Shown here: positions 8,852 to 17,465 of the stretch, one piece after another
How positions within the stretch are numbered: the stretch's first letter is position 1
Layout: each line of letters starts with the position of its first letter
Assembly (NCBI RefSeq): GCF_011801125.1
Contig: NZ_CP046171.1
Span: 7,750,001-7,814,000 of the forward strand
DNA: 64,000 nucleotides
Source of the DNA: Nocardia brasiliensis
GTDB lineage: Bacteria > Actinomycetota > Actinomycetes > Mycobacteriales > Mycobacteriaceae
Reading direction: 5' to 3'
Program-made: the position numbers and the translations under genes
The notes under the pieces: generated by a model
Seen by the model: only the letters and a program-made list of their open reading frames with translations
Told to the model about the DNA's origin: nothing
Database searches by the model: none

Positions 8852-9949
8852 TCAGCCCTCGATGATGAAGGCTTCCAGCTGGGCACGGGCGATGTCGTCG
8901 GCCAGCTGCTGCGGCGGGGACTTCATCAGGTAGGCCGAGGCCGGGATGACCGGTCCGCCGATGCCGCGGTCCTTGGCGATCTTCGCGGCGCGCACCGCGT
9001 CGATGATGATGCCCGCCGAGTTCGGCGAGTCCCACACCTCGAGCTTGTACTCCAGGTTCAGCGGCACATCACCGAAGGCGCGGCCCTCGAGCCGGACGTA
9101 GGCCCACTTGCGATCGTCGAGCCAGCCGACGTGGTCGGACGGACCGATGTGCACGTCGTTGGCGCCGAGCTCCTTCTTCAGGTTGCTCGTGACGGCCTGG
9201 GTCTTGGAGATCTTCTTCGACTCCAGGCGCTCCCGCTCGAGCATGTTCTTGAAGTCCATGTTGCCGCCGACGTTGAGCTGCATGGTGCGGTCGAGCTGCA
9301 CGCCGCGGTCCTCGAACAGCTTGGCCATGACGCGGTGGGTGATGGTCGCGCCGACCTGGCTCTTGATGTCGTCACCGACGATGGGCACACCGGCCTTGGT
9401 GAACTTCTCGGCCCACTCCGGATCGGAGGCGATGAACACCGGCAGCGCGTTGACGAACGCGACACCGGCATCGATGGCGCACTGCGCGTAGAACTTGTCG
9501 GCCTCTTCCGAGCCGACTGGCAGGTAGGACACCAGGACGTCGACCTTGTTGTCCTTCAGCACCTTGACCACGTCGACCGGCTCGGCCTCGGACAGCTCGA
9601 TGGTCTGCGCGTAGTACTTGCCGATGCCGTCCAGGGTCGGACCGCGCTGCACGACAACGTCGCTCGGCGGCACGTCGGAGATCTTGATCGTGTTGTTCTC
9701 GCTGGCGAAGATCGCCTCGGCGAGGTCGAAGCCGACCTTCTTGGCGTCTACGTCGAACGCGGCGACGAACTTCACGTCGCGGACGTGGTACTTGCCGAAC
9801 TTGACGTGCATGAGGCCGGGCACGGTCGCGGTCTCGTCCGCGTCCCTGTAGTACTGCACACCCTGGACCAGCGAGGAGGCGCAGTTGCCCACACCCACGA
9901 TGGCGACGCGAACTTCGGTGGCGTTGTCAGCCTTCTGTGCTTCACTCAT
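8852..9949 (-). CDS. ino1: Inositol-3-phosphate synthase
   Basis: A 365-residue NAD-dependent enzyme converting glucose 6-phosphate to myo-inositol 3-phosphate, the precursor of phosphatidylinositol, mycothiol and PI-mannosides. The start at 9949 gives the Rossmann motif [16 protein letters not shown]. Conserved family stretches include [39 protein letters not shown] and [15 protein letters not shown]. The start codon overlaps the last codons of the PadR gene by 8 nt, implying coupling. The padR-ino1 pair corresponds to Rv0047c-Rv0046c of M. tuberculosis. Confidence 0.95.
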   Translation of the reverse strand: MSEAQKADNATEVRVAIVGVGNCASSLVQGVQYYRDADETATVPGLMHVKFGKYHVRDVKFVAAFDVDAKKVGFDLAEAIFASENNTIKISDVPPSDVVVQRGPTLDGIGKYYAQTIELSEAEPVDVVKVLKDNKVDVLVSYLPVGSEEADKFYAQCAIDAGVAFVNALPVFIASDPEWAEKFTKAGVPIVGDDIKSQVGATITHRVMAKLFEDRGVQLDRTMQLNVGGNMDFKNMLERERLESKKISKTQAVTSNLKKELGANDVHIGPSDHVGWLDDRKWAYVRLEGRAFGDVPLNLEYKLEVWDSPNSAGIIIDAVRAAKIAKDRGIGGPVIPASAYLMKSPPQQLADDIARAQLEAFIIEG

Positions 9950-10499
9950 GGCCGATATTTCCCTCTTTCTGTGGTGCCGCCTTCGTCGATTGCTCCGCCG
10001 CAATCAACTCGTTGAGCCAGCGCACTTCGCGCTCGCTTGATTCGAGTCCGAGCTGATGGAGCTGCCTGGTGTAGCGATCGAGCGACCCACTGGCCCGCTT
10101 GATCGCCTCCCGCAGCCCTTCTCGGCGCTCTTCGACCTGGCGCCGCCTGCCCTCCAGGATCCGCATCCGCGCTTCGGCGGGGGTGCGGCTGAAGAAGGCG
10201 AGGTGCACGCCGAAGCCGTCGTCTGTGTAGTTCTGCGGTCCGGTATCGGCCAGCAGTTCGCTGAACCGTTCCCGGCCCGCAGGCGTCAGTTGGTAGACCC
10301 GGCGCGCACGACGTGCGACCACGCCCGCCGGGATCTCCTCCGCGATCAACCCGTCGGACTGCATGCGGCGCAGCGTCGGGTAGAGCGACCCGTAGGAGAA
10401 GGCCCGAAACGCGCCGAGCAGGCCGGTCAGCCGCTTGCGCAGCTCGTAGCCGTGCATGGGCGATTCGAGGAGCAGCCCGAGGATTGCCAGCTCGAGCAC
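9942..10499 (-). CDS. PadR family transcriptional regulator
   Basis: A 185-residue regulator. The N-terminal winged helix is typical ([54 protein letters not shown]). The C-terminus is helical and basic/acidic, as in dimerising PadR-s1 proteins ([18 protein letters not shown]). GTG start at 10499 has GGGAGG upstream. It overlaps ino1, so regulator and inositol synthase are cotranscribed. A TATATCG-n3-CGATATA palindrome lies 56-72 nt upstream and is a good candidate for its operator. Confidence 0.88.
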   Translation of the reverse strand: MLELAILGLLLESPMHGYELRKRLTGLLGAFRAFSYGSLYPTLRRMQSDGLIAEEIPAGVVARRARRVYQLTPAGRERFSELLADTGPQNYTDDGFGVHLAFFSRTPAEARMRILEGRRRQVEERREGLREAIKRASGSLDRYTRQLHQLGLESSEREVRWLNELIAAEQSTKAAPQKEGNIGHE

Positions 10500-10554
10500 C
10501 GGGCTTCACCTCCCTGACTATGTACAGACCTAACTGATGGATGCGACTCCAAAC

Positions 10555-10571
10555 TATATCGGAGCGATATA
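10555..10571. promoter_or_regulatory. Candidate PadR operator (palindrome)
   Basis: TATATCG (10555-10561), GAG, CGATATA (10565-10571): a perfect 7-bp inverted repeat in the divergent region between padR and the DUF5318 gene. It is AT-rich in an otherwise GC-rich neighbourhood. Position and symmetry suit autoregulation of padR-ino1; binding is inference. Confidence 0.5.
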
Positions 10572-10713
10572 ACCGTGCATACCCCCACGCGATACAGCGG
10601 GATCGACGGCCGTCGAATTCGGCGGGCCGCGACGCGCACCGACGGTGCCGGAGCGGCTTTCTCATACCCCTGAGCCGGGGCACCCCCTCGGCAACACCGC
10701 TACTCTGGTTCTC

Positions 10714-11133
10714 GTGCGAATCCAGCGGCAAGTGGTCGACTACGCCCTCCGGCGGCGATCGCTGCTGGCCGACGTGTACGCGGGCCGTGTCGATGTCGCC
10801 GAGGTATGTGATGCGAATCCCTATCTCCTGCGTGCGGCGAAGTTCCATGGCCGGGGGAGCGAGGTCACATGCCCGATCTGCCGGAAAGAACAACTCACGC
10901 TTGTATCTTGGGTCTACGGCGACGGCCTGGGACCGATGGCGGGTTCGGCTCGCACCCCCGAGGAGCTGACGCGCCTGGCTGAGACTCGCGAAGAGTTCTC
11001 GGTCCACGTCGTCGAGGTATGCCGATCCTGCAGCTGGAATCATCTGGTGCAGTCCTATGTGCTCGGTACCACACCGGCGCCGCCGCGCCGCCGCACCGGT
11101 ACCCGAGCCAACCGGCGCACCGCAGCCGAATGA
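10714..11133 (+). CDS. DUF5318 family protein (Rv0049-like)
   Basis: A 139-residue protein. GTG at 10714 gives VRIQRQVVDYALRRRSLLADVY, matching the mycobacterial Rv0049 start, so the upstream ATG in the same frame is rejected. CDANPYLLRAAKFHG, CPICRKEQLTLVSWVYGD and CRSCSWNHLVQSYVLG contain two CxxC pairs, suggesting a zinc ribbon. The C-terminus is a basic tail. It is always found beside ponA-type PBP genes in this order of bacteria (known synteny). Function is unknown. Confidence 0.85.
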   Translation: MRIQRQVVDYALRRRSLLADVYAGRVDVAEVCDANPYLLRAAKFHGRGSEVTCPICRKEQLTLVSWVYGDGLGPMAGSARTPEELTRLAETREEFSVHVVEVCRSCSWNHLVQSYVLGTTPAPPRRRTGTRANRRTAAE

Positions 11134-11245
11134 AGTGCCTGGTCATCTGCCCGTCGGGTGACTCGCGGAACCGAAGCGGGTCCGCCGCGGTCCACCCGAC
11201 CGCACCGAGCCACCAGCAACGTCACGAGTTATGGAGATCTTGTCA

Positions 11246-13975
11246 GTGAATTCGCCCTACGAGACTTCCCCCTACGGCGATGACCCGAACGGCGGCCGTG
11301 CTCCACGGAGTTCACATCCAGGTCCCAACCCCTATCAGAACCCACGCCCCGGGCCGCCGCCCGGACCGCGACCGGGCCCGCCGCCGCAGCGTCCGGCCCC
11401 GTACCCGGGCGAGCTGCGTGGCCCGCAGCCACAGCGCCGCCCCGGCCCACCGCCGCCGCCCCAGCAGCGCCCGCCGCAGGGGCGCCCCGCGCCCGGTGCG
11501 CCGAACGGCCCGCAGGCGACGCAGCGGATCGAACGACCCAGCACGCCCAACAACGCGGTGGCCGAACAGAATCGGCGCGGCGCACCGCCCACCGGTCCGC
11601 GCCCGGCCGAACGCGCGCGCCGGGTCGGCGATCCGGCCAACGGCACCGGCGAACGCCGCAAGACCGCGGGCGGCCCGCCCTCGGGTCCGCCGCCGCGCCG
11701 CAACGGCGGGTCCGGTGACGGCTCCGGCGGTGGCTCGGGCAAGCGTCCTGGGCAGAAGAAGAAGTCGCCGTGGCGCATCGTGCGTCGCGTCATCTATGTG
11801 TTGATCGCGATGATGATCCTGATCCCCAGCGGCGTCTTCCTCATCGCGTACACGACTGTTTCGGTACCCCAGCCGCAGGATCTCAAAACCAATCAGGTGG
11901 CGACCATCCTCGCCGCCGACGGTGAGTCGGTGATCAGCAAAGTCGTTCCGCCGGAGGGCAACAGGACCGACGTGACGATCGACAAGATCCCGCCGCACGT
12001 GCGGTACGCGGTGATGGCCGCCGAGGACCGCGACTTCTACTCCAACCCGGGCTTCTCGATCTCCGGTTTCGCCCGCGCGGCCAGGGACAACATCCTCGGC
12101 AGGGAAAGCGCCGGTGGTGGTTCCACGATCACCCAGCAGTACGTGAAGAACGCGCTGGTCGGTGACGAACGCTCGCTCACCCGCAAGATGCGCGAGCTGG
12201 TCATCTCGGCCAAGATGGCGCGCCAGTGGAGCAAGGACGAAATCCTCGCCGCCTACCTCAACACCATCTACTTCGGTCGCGGCGCGTACGGCATCGATGC
12301 CGCGGCCAAGGCCTACTTCGGCAAGCCGGTGCAGGAGCTGACGCCCGCCGAGGGCGCGGTGCTGGCCGCCACCATCCAGCAGCCGTCCGGCCTGGACCCG
12401 GAGAAGAACCCGGAGGGCGCCAAGACCCGCTGGAACTATGTGCTCGACGGCATGGTCTCCGGCGGCAACCTCTCCGCCGCCGACCGGCAGGCGATGCAGT
12501 ACCCGCAGGTGGTCCCGGTCTCGACGACCAGGGACAAGACCATGGACGACGGACCCGAGGGTCTGATCAAGTTGCAGGTGCTCAAAGAGCTGACCGCGGA
12601 AGGGATCAGCGAGCAGCAGCTCAACACCGCGGGCCTGTCGATCACCACCACGATCGACCCGAAGACGCAGAAGGCCGCCGTCGACGCGGCGCAGCAGAAG
12701 ATGCAGGGCGAGCCCGAACAGCTGCGCACGGCGGTCGTCTCGGTGGATCCGAAGACCGGCGCGGTGCGCGCTTACTACGGCGGCGAGAACGGCCAGGGCT
12801 GGGACTTCGCCAACGCGGGCCTGCAGCCGGGCTCCTCGTTCAAGGTGTTCGGTCTCGCGGCGAATCTCGAGCAGGGCGTGCCGCTTTCGCAGCTGTACGA
12901 CAGCTCGCCGCTGACGGTGAACGGCATCAAGATCACCAACGTGGAAGGCGAGCAGTGCGGCATGTGCACCATCGCCGAGGCGTTGAAGCGCTCGCTGAAC
13001 ACCAGCTTCTACCGGATGCAGATCGACATGGGCAACGGTCCGAGGAAGATCGCGGACATGGCGCACAAGCTCGGCATCCCGGAATCCATTCCCGGCGTGC
13101 CGAAGACGCTGACCGAACCGGACGGCTCCGGCCCGAACAACGGCATCGTGCTCGGCCAGTACCAGGTGCGCGCGCTCGACATGGCTTCGGCCTACGCCAC
13201 TTTGGCCGCCTCGGGCACCTATCACAAGCCGCATTTCGTGCAGAAGGTCGTCACCGCCGACGGGCAGGTGCTGCTCGATCGCGGTGAGGTCGCGGGCGAG
13301 CCGCGCGTCTCGGCCGCGGTGGCCGACAACGTCACCGCCGCGATGAAGCCGATCGCGGCCTGGTCGCGTAACCACAACCTGGCCGGTGGCCGCGAGTCGG
13401 CCAGCAAGACCGGTACCGCCCAGCTCGGTGACACCGGGGAGAACAAGGACGCCTGGATGGTCGGCTATACCCCGTCGCTGTCCACCGCGGTCTGGGTCGG
13501 CAGCGTGGACGATTCGCCGCTGCGCAACTACGGCGGCGGCATGATCTACGGTTCCGGTCTGCCCTCCGATATCTGGAAGGCGACCATGGACGGTGCCCTG
13601 CAGGGCACGCGGAACGAGACCTTCCCCAAGCCCGCCCCGATCAAGGGGCAGGCCGGCGTGCCGGAGTGGTCGGCCCCCTACACCCCGCCCTCGACCACCG
13701 AGGCGCCGTCGATCCTGCCGCCGATCTACATTCCGCCGACGATCGACACCCCGTTCGGCCCGATCCCGCTGCCCGGCGGCCAGCCACGGCCGCAACAGCA
13801 GCAGCAACCGCAACCGCGCAACGAACAACCGGAGAAGCCGGACGCCGGTCCGCTCCCCGGCCAGCCGGTGGCCCCCGCGGACGGCTCGTCGCCGACCGCG
13901 ACGGGCGCGCCGCGGCCGGGCACCAACGGGCAGGGCGATTCGAACGCGACGCCGCCGACCGCGCGCAGCAGGTAG
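11246..13975 (+). CDS. Class A penicillin-binding protein, copy 2 (PonA1-like)
   Basis: A bifunctional peptidoglycan synthase of about 909 residues. GTG at 11246 is chosen because GGAG at 11233-11236 lies 9 nt upstream; an ATG at 11231 has no spaced RBS. A Pro/Gly/Arg-rich disordered N-terminus of about 170 residues precedes the membrane anchor (VIYVLIAMMILIPSGVFLIAY). GT51 motifs: EDRDFYSNPG, GGGSTITQQYVKN, RKMRELVISAKMARQWSKDE. Transpeptidase motifs: GSSFKVF, SLNTSF, KTGTAQ. The C-terminus is long and rich in Pro/Gln. Its neighbours make it the positional equivalent of Rv0050 (PonA1). Confidence 0.92.
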   Translation: MNSPYETSPYGDDPNGGRAPRSSHPGPNPYQNPRPGPPPGPRPGPPPQRPAPYPGELRGPQPQRRPGPPPPPQQRPPQGRPAPGAPNGPQATQRIERPSTPNNAVAEQNRRGAPPTGPRPAERARRVGDPANGTGERRKTAGGPPSGPPPRRNGGSGDGSGGGSGKRPGQKKKSPWRIVRRVIYVLIAMMILIPSGVFLIAYTTVSVPQPQDLKTNQVATILAADGESVISKVVPPEGNRTDVTIDKIPPHVRYAVMAAEDRDFYSNPGFSISGFARAARDNILGRESAGGGSTITQQYVKNALVGDERSLTRKMRELVISAKMARQWSKDEILAAYLNTIYFGRGAYGIDAAAKAYFGKPVQELTPAEGAVLAATIQQPSGLDPEKNPEGAKTRWNYVLDGMVSGGNLSAADRQAMQYPQVVPVSTTRDKTMDDGPEGLIKLQVLKELTAEGISEQQLNTAGLSITTTIDPKTQKAAVDAAQQKMQGEPEQLRTAVVSVDPKTGAVRAYYGGENGQGWDFANAGLQPGSSFKVFGLAANLEQGVPLSQLYDSSPLTVNGIKITNVEGEQCGMCTIAEALKRSLNTSFYRMQIDMGNGPRKIADMAHKLGIPESIPGVPKTLTEPDGSGPNNGIVLGQYQVRALDMASAYATLAASGTYHKPHFVQKVVTADGQVLLDRGEVAGEPRVSAAVADNVTAAMKPIAAWSRNHNLAGGRESASKTGTAQLGDTGENKDAWMVGYTPSLSTAVWVGSVDDSPLRNYGGGMIYGSGLPSDIWKATMDGALQGTRNETFPKPAPIKGQAGVPEWSAPYTPPSTTEAPSILPPIYIPPTIDTPFGPIPLPGGQPRPQQQQQPQPRNEQPEKPDAGPLPGQPVAPADGSSPTATGAPRPGTNGQGDSNATPPTARSR

Positions 13976-14003
13976 GTCTGGTCGAGTGACCAGGGGGGAA
14001 CAG

Positions 14004-15824
14004 GTGCGCGACACACCGGATGGTGATCGCCCGGTAGCCTCGGGTGCCGTGACTGATCAGCAGCTGGTGGATCAGCGGGCGAACGGGAGTGGACCGCACG
14101 CGAGTGAGGTGCCCTCCGGCACGGCGTATTACGTCGCTCCCGGTCCGCTCGCGCCGGATCTGCGCTCGGCCGACGCGCGCGACCGGCCCAGTCGCAACGA
14201 CTCGCTGACCGCGCAGCTGTCCACGGTGATCGGTGGTCCGGTCGGCGAGCACGCGCTGATCGGCCGGGCCCGATTCTGGACGCCGATGCGGGTGCTGTTG
14301 GCCTTCACGGTGGTGTTCCTGGCCTTCGGCTGGTTCGGCAAGGCGGGCTGCATCCAGCAGACCGGCACCGACACCGGCGCGCTCACGCTCGACTGGAACA
14401 ACGGCCGCCAATACGTCGCGATGTGTTACTCGGACACCGTGCCGCTGTACGGGGCCGAGCGGCTGAACGAGGGCGCGTTCCCGTACAAGAAGTACTGGAT
14501 CGAGCAGACGCCCGATGGCAGCCGGGAGACCCGGTACATGGAGTATCCGGTGTTGTCCGGTCTCTACCAGTACGTTTCGATGCGCATCGCCAAAGCCTGG
14601 GACGCGCTGCCGCTGCCGGGCGCGCTGCAGGTGGTGATCTATTTCAACGTTGTCGCGTTCGGTCTCGCGCTGGCCTGGCTGGTCACGGTGTGGGCGAGCG
14701 CGCAGCTGGCCGGGCGCCGGGTGTGGGACGCGGCGCTGGTCGCCTGTTCACCGCTGGTGATCGTGCACATCTTCACCAATTTCGACGCGCTAGCAACGGC
14801 TTTGGCCGCGACCGGCCTGCTGGCCTGGGCCCGCCGCCGCCCCGCGCTGGCCGGCCTGCTGCTCGGGCTCGGCGGCGCCGCCAAGCTGTATCCGCTGCTG
14901 CTGCTCGGCCCGATCGTGCTGCTGTGCCTGCGCACCGACCCGATGCAGCGCACGCCGAGCACCCAGAACGGCGTGCGCCTGCGTGATATCGACAGCCCCG
15001 CCGCCGCGCTGGACTGGATACGCGAGATTCCCTACCGCGTGCACGTACTCGGCTCACGCCCGCTGGGCGCCGCGGCGGTCACCGTGTCGGCCGCGCTGGG
15101 CACCTGGGTCGTGGTGAACCTGCCGATCGCCGCGCTCTACCCCACCGGCTGGCGAGAGTTCTTCCGGCTCAACACCACTCGGCACGCCGACCCGGACTCG
15201 ATCTACAACGTGATCACCTCGTTCACCGGCTGGGTCGGCTTCGACGGGGAACTCACCCACGCCGAACCCCCGGTCATCCTCAACGCGGTCTCACTGCTGG
15301 CGTTCATCGCGGCCTGCGTGGCGATCGGCTATATCGCGCTCACCGCACCGCAACGCCCCCGACTCGCCCAGCTCTGCTTCCTCGTCGTCGCCGCGTTCCT
15401 GCTGACGAACAAGGTGTGGAGCCCGCAGTATTCGCTGTGGCTGGTGCCGCTGGCCGTGCTCGCGCTGCCGCACCGCCGCATCCTGCTGGCCTGGATGACG
15501 ATCGACGCGCTGGTCTGGGCGCCGCGCATGTTCTATTACCTCGGCCTGGACAAGAAGGGCCTGCCCGAGCAGTGGTTCACCGGCACCGTCGTGGTGCGCG
15601 ACCTCGCGGTGATCGCCCTGTGCGCCTTGATCGTTCGTCAAATCTATCGCCCCGGCGAGGACCTGGTGCGCCGCGACTACGTCGACGATCCGATCGGTGG
15701 CATCGTCGACCGCGCGCCCGACCCGCTGCTGCCCTGGCTGCCCGAGGTGCTGCGCCCCCGGGTGGCGCCCACCCGCGAATGGCATCCGCAGGTGGACGCG
15801 TCGGCTCAGTGGGTGCGCAGGTAG
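14004..15824 (+). CDS. GT87-type polyprenol-phosphate mannosyltransferase (Rv0051-like)
   Basis: A membrane protein of about 606 residues with roughly ten hydrophobic segments. An acidic first loop (LDWNNGRQYVAMCYSDTVPLYGAERL) and a conserved MEYPVLSGLYQYVS motif are typical of DUF2029/GT87 alpha-mannosyltransferases, which use polyprenyl-phosphate-mannose on the periplasmic side. GTG at 14004 follows a GGGGGG run at 13993-13998 by 5 nt. GTG at 14049 is an alternative start. The 3' end overlaps the convergent TerD gene by 19 nt. Position after ponA equals Rv0051. The acceptor is unknown. Confidence 0.8.
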   Translation: MRDTPDGDRPVASGAVTDQQLVDQRANGSGPHASEVPSGTAYYVAPGPLAPDLRSADARDRPSRNDSLTAQLSTVIGGPVGEHALIGRARFWTPMRVLLAFTVVFLAFGWFGKAGCIQQTGTDTGALTLDWNNGRQYVAMCYSDTVPLYGAERLNEGAFPYKKYWIEQTPDGSRETRYMEYPVLSGLYQYVSMRIAKAWDALPLPGALQVVIYFNVVAFGLALAWLVTVWASAQLAGRRVWDAALVACSPLVIVHIFTNFDALATALAATGLLAWARRRPALAGLLLGLGGAAKLYPLLLLGPIVLLCLRTDPMQRTPSTQNGVRLRDIDSPAAALDWIREIPYRVHVLGSRPLGAAAVTVSAALGTWVVVNLPIAALYPTGWREFFRLNTTRHADPDSIYNVITSFTGWVGFDGELTHAEPPVILNAVSLLAFIAACVAIGYIALTAPQRPRLAQLCFLVVAAFLLTNKVWSPQYSLWLVPLAVLALPHRRILLAWMTIDALVWAPRMFYYLGLDKKGLPEQWFTGTVVVRDLAVIALCALIVRQIYRPGEDLVRRDYVDDPIGGIVDRAPDPLLPWLPEVLRPRVAPTREWHPQVDASAQWVRR

Positions 15825-17434
15825 CGCGCCAGCCGCTCCGGATCCTGGGTGAGCAGATCGAGGTCGAGCTGCCACGGGCTGCCGGTCCACGGATCGAACA
15901 GCGGCGTCCCGTCCACGGTCGGCAGATGCCTGCACGACTGCGAGAGCATCGCGACCGTGGTGTCGGCGGAGTCGGATTCATCGCTGCCCACGATCACCGT
16001 GGACAACCCGATCAGATCGCCGCGCATGACCAGCGAGCCAATCCGTTGCGCGTCCGAACTCTGGTAGCCGTGCGGGAAATCGGCCGCGATCAGGATGCGA
16101 TGTTCGCTCGGCGGGCTGCCCATGCCGCTGGTGAAGGCGAGCTCGGCCAGCTCGGCGGCCTGCACCAATTCCTGTAGCCGCGGGGAGATCTCGGCGTGGT
16201 CGGTGATCGGCGCACCGTTGAGCACCGGCGCGAGCGGCGTGGTGAAACTGGTGAAAGCGCCGGTCAGATCGATGATGTCGACCACAGTGCGCCGACCGGG
16301 CGCCGCGGTGAGCAAGCGCGCGAGCAGCGCGCCGACCACCGGAGCGACCGCATGGGACGACTCGGTGTCGATCCACAGCGGCCGATTCAACGGCACCGGA
16401 ACGCAATACGGCACCCGCAGCGCACCACGCTCCTGCGCATAGAGCTCCCCGAGCCGGATGCCGTCGCTGGGCGCCACCGGCTTGTCCCACGCGGGCGAGT
16501 CCCAGGACGCCAGCGCGGGCGGCAACATCAGGTCGGCGTTCGCGAGTTCGCGCAGGAGCTGTTCGCTGTCGCGCTGATGGTTGCGCTCGGCGGTGGCGAT
16601 CAACTCGTCGCTGCGTTGCTGAGCGGCGCGCCGGGCCGCGTCGGCGGCCGGGGTGTTCCTGGTCGCGGGATCCGAGACGGCAGCCGACAATTCGTGATCG
16701 AGCCGCTTGGCCGCGTAGTCCCGCGCGGAGACCAGCGCCGCGGCCGAACGCGCGGCGTCCTCGAAAATCATCCACAGCCGTTCCAGGCCGTGCCCGACCT
16801 CCACCGGGGCGGCGGTGACCGAGCGGACCTCACTCGCCATCGGCCCGGCCATGGTGTGCGCGCCGGGGCCGGTGTGCGCCGTCGCGGTCGGCTGCGGCAC
16901 AGCACCGGTCTGCGCGGCCGAACCGGTCGCGGCGGCCGGGTCGGCGGGCTGGTCCTCGACGTCGACCCCGTGCGCGGTCAGCAGCACCGCGAGCCCACCC
17001 GCATAGCCCTGACCGACCGCACGCAACCGCCATTCGGCCCCGCGCCGGTACACCTCGAGGCAGATCAGCGCCGCCTCACCGGCGACCGGGGTCACCACGA
17101 ATTCCGCTGCCACCGCACCGTTCTCGGACAGTGTCGCGGTCACCGTGCCGAGCCCGCCCGCCGCGGCAGGCACCGCGGGGTCGGCGCTGACCACCAGCAA
17201 CACCGCCTTGGCGTCCGCGCGGACCTCGGCGAGGGCGATGCTCACCTCGGCGCCGGCCAGCCGCACCCCCGCGGTGGCGGGCTGGTTGTAGAAGACGAAA
17301 TCGTCCGAGGAGAACACCTTCAGGTTCTCCGCCACCACCAGCGCCGAAACATCCAGTGCCGCTTCGGCTTGCGCGCCGAACCGGACGATATCGCCGGTCA
17401 GGGGCACATTCTGACCGGCCTTGAGTTGAATCAC
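15806..17434 (-). CDS. TerD-domain protein with large C-terminal FtsK/EccC-like region
   Basis: 542 residues. Residues 1-165 are a TerD domain (MIQLKAGQNVPLTG, DDFVFYNQP, ALICLEVYRRGAEWRLRAVGQGYAGGL). An Ala/Thr/Pro-rich linker and a charged helical region (about 215-300) follow. The C-terminal 240 residues (PLNRPLWIDTESSHAVAPVVGALLARLL, VVDIIDLTG, RILIAADFPHGY, GDLIGLSTVIVGSDES) have the strand/helix rhythm of FtsK/EccC-type ATPases but lack a Walker A lysine. It is encoded 31 nt after the double-TerD gene on the same strand. Confidence 0.75.
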   Translation of the reverse strand: MIQLKAGQNVPLTGDIVRFGAQAEAALDVSALVVAENLKVFSSDDFVFYNQPATAGVRLAGAEVSIALAEVRADAKAVLLVVSADPAVPAAAGGLGTVTATLSENGAVAAEFVVTPVAGEAALICLEVYRRGAEWRLRAVGQGYAGGLAVLLTAHGVDVEDQPADPAAATGSAAQTGAVPQPTATAHTGPGAHTMAGPMASEVRSVTAAPVEVGHGLERLWMIFEDAARSAAALVSARDYAAKRLDHELSAAVSDPATRNTPAADAARRAAQQRSDELIATAERNHQRDSEQLLRELANADLMLPPALASWDSPAWDKPVAPSDGIRLGELYAQERGALRVPYCVPVPLNRPLWIDTESSHAVAPVVGALLARLLTAAPGRRTVVDIIDLTGAFTSFTTPLAPVLNGAPITDHAEISPRLQELVQAAELAELAFTSGMGSPPSEHRILIAADFPHGYQSSDAQRIGSLVMRGDLIGLSTVIVGSDESDSADTTVAMLSQSCRHLPTVDGTPLFDPWTGSPWQLDLDLLTQDPERLARYLRTH

Positions 17435-17465
17435 GTTGTCTGCCCTGCCGTCCGCGCTGCCCTGC

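Noticed and set aside
11312..14014. A 900-codon minus-strand open frame opposite PBP copy 2
   Set aside because: Low-complexity Arg/Gly/Ala translation; the plus-strand PBP has every expected motif.
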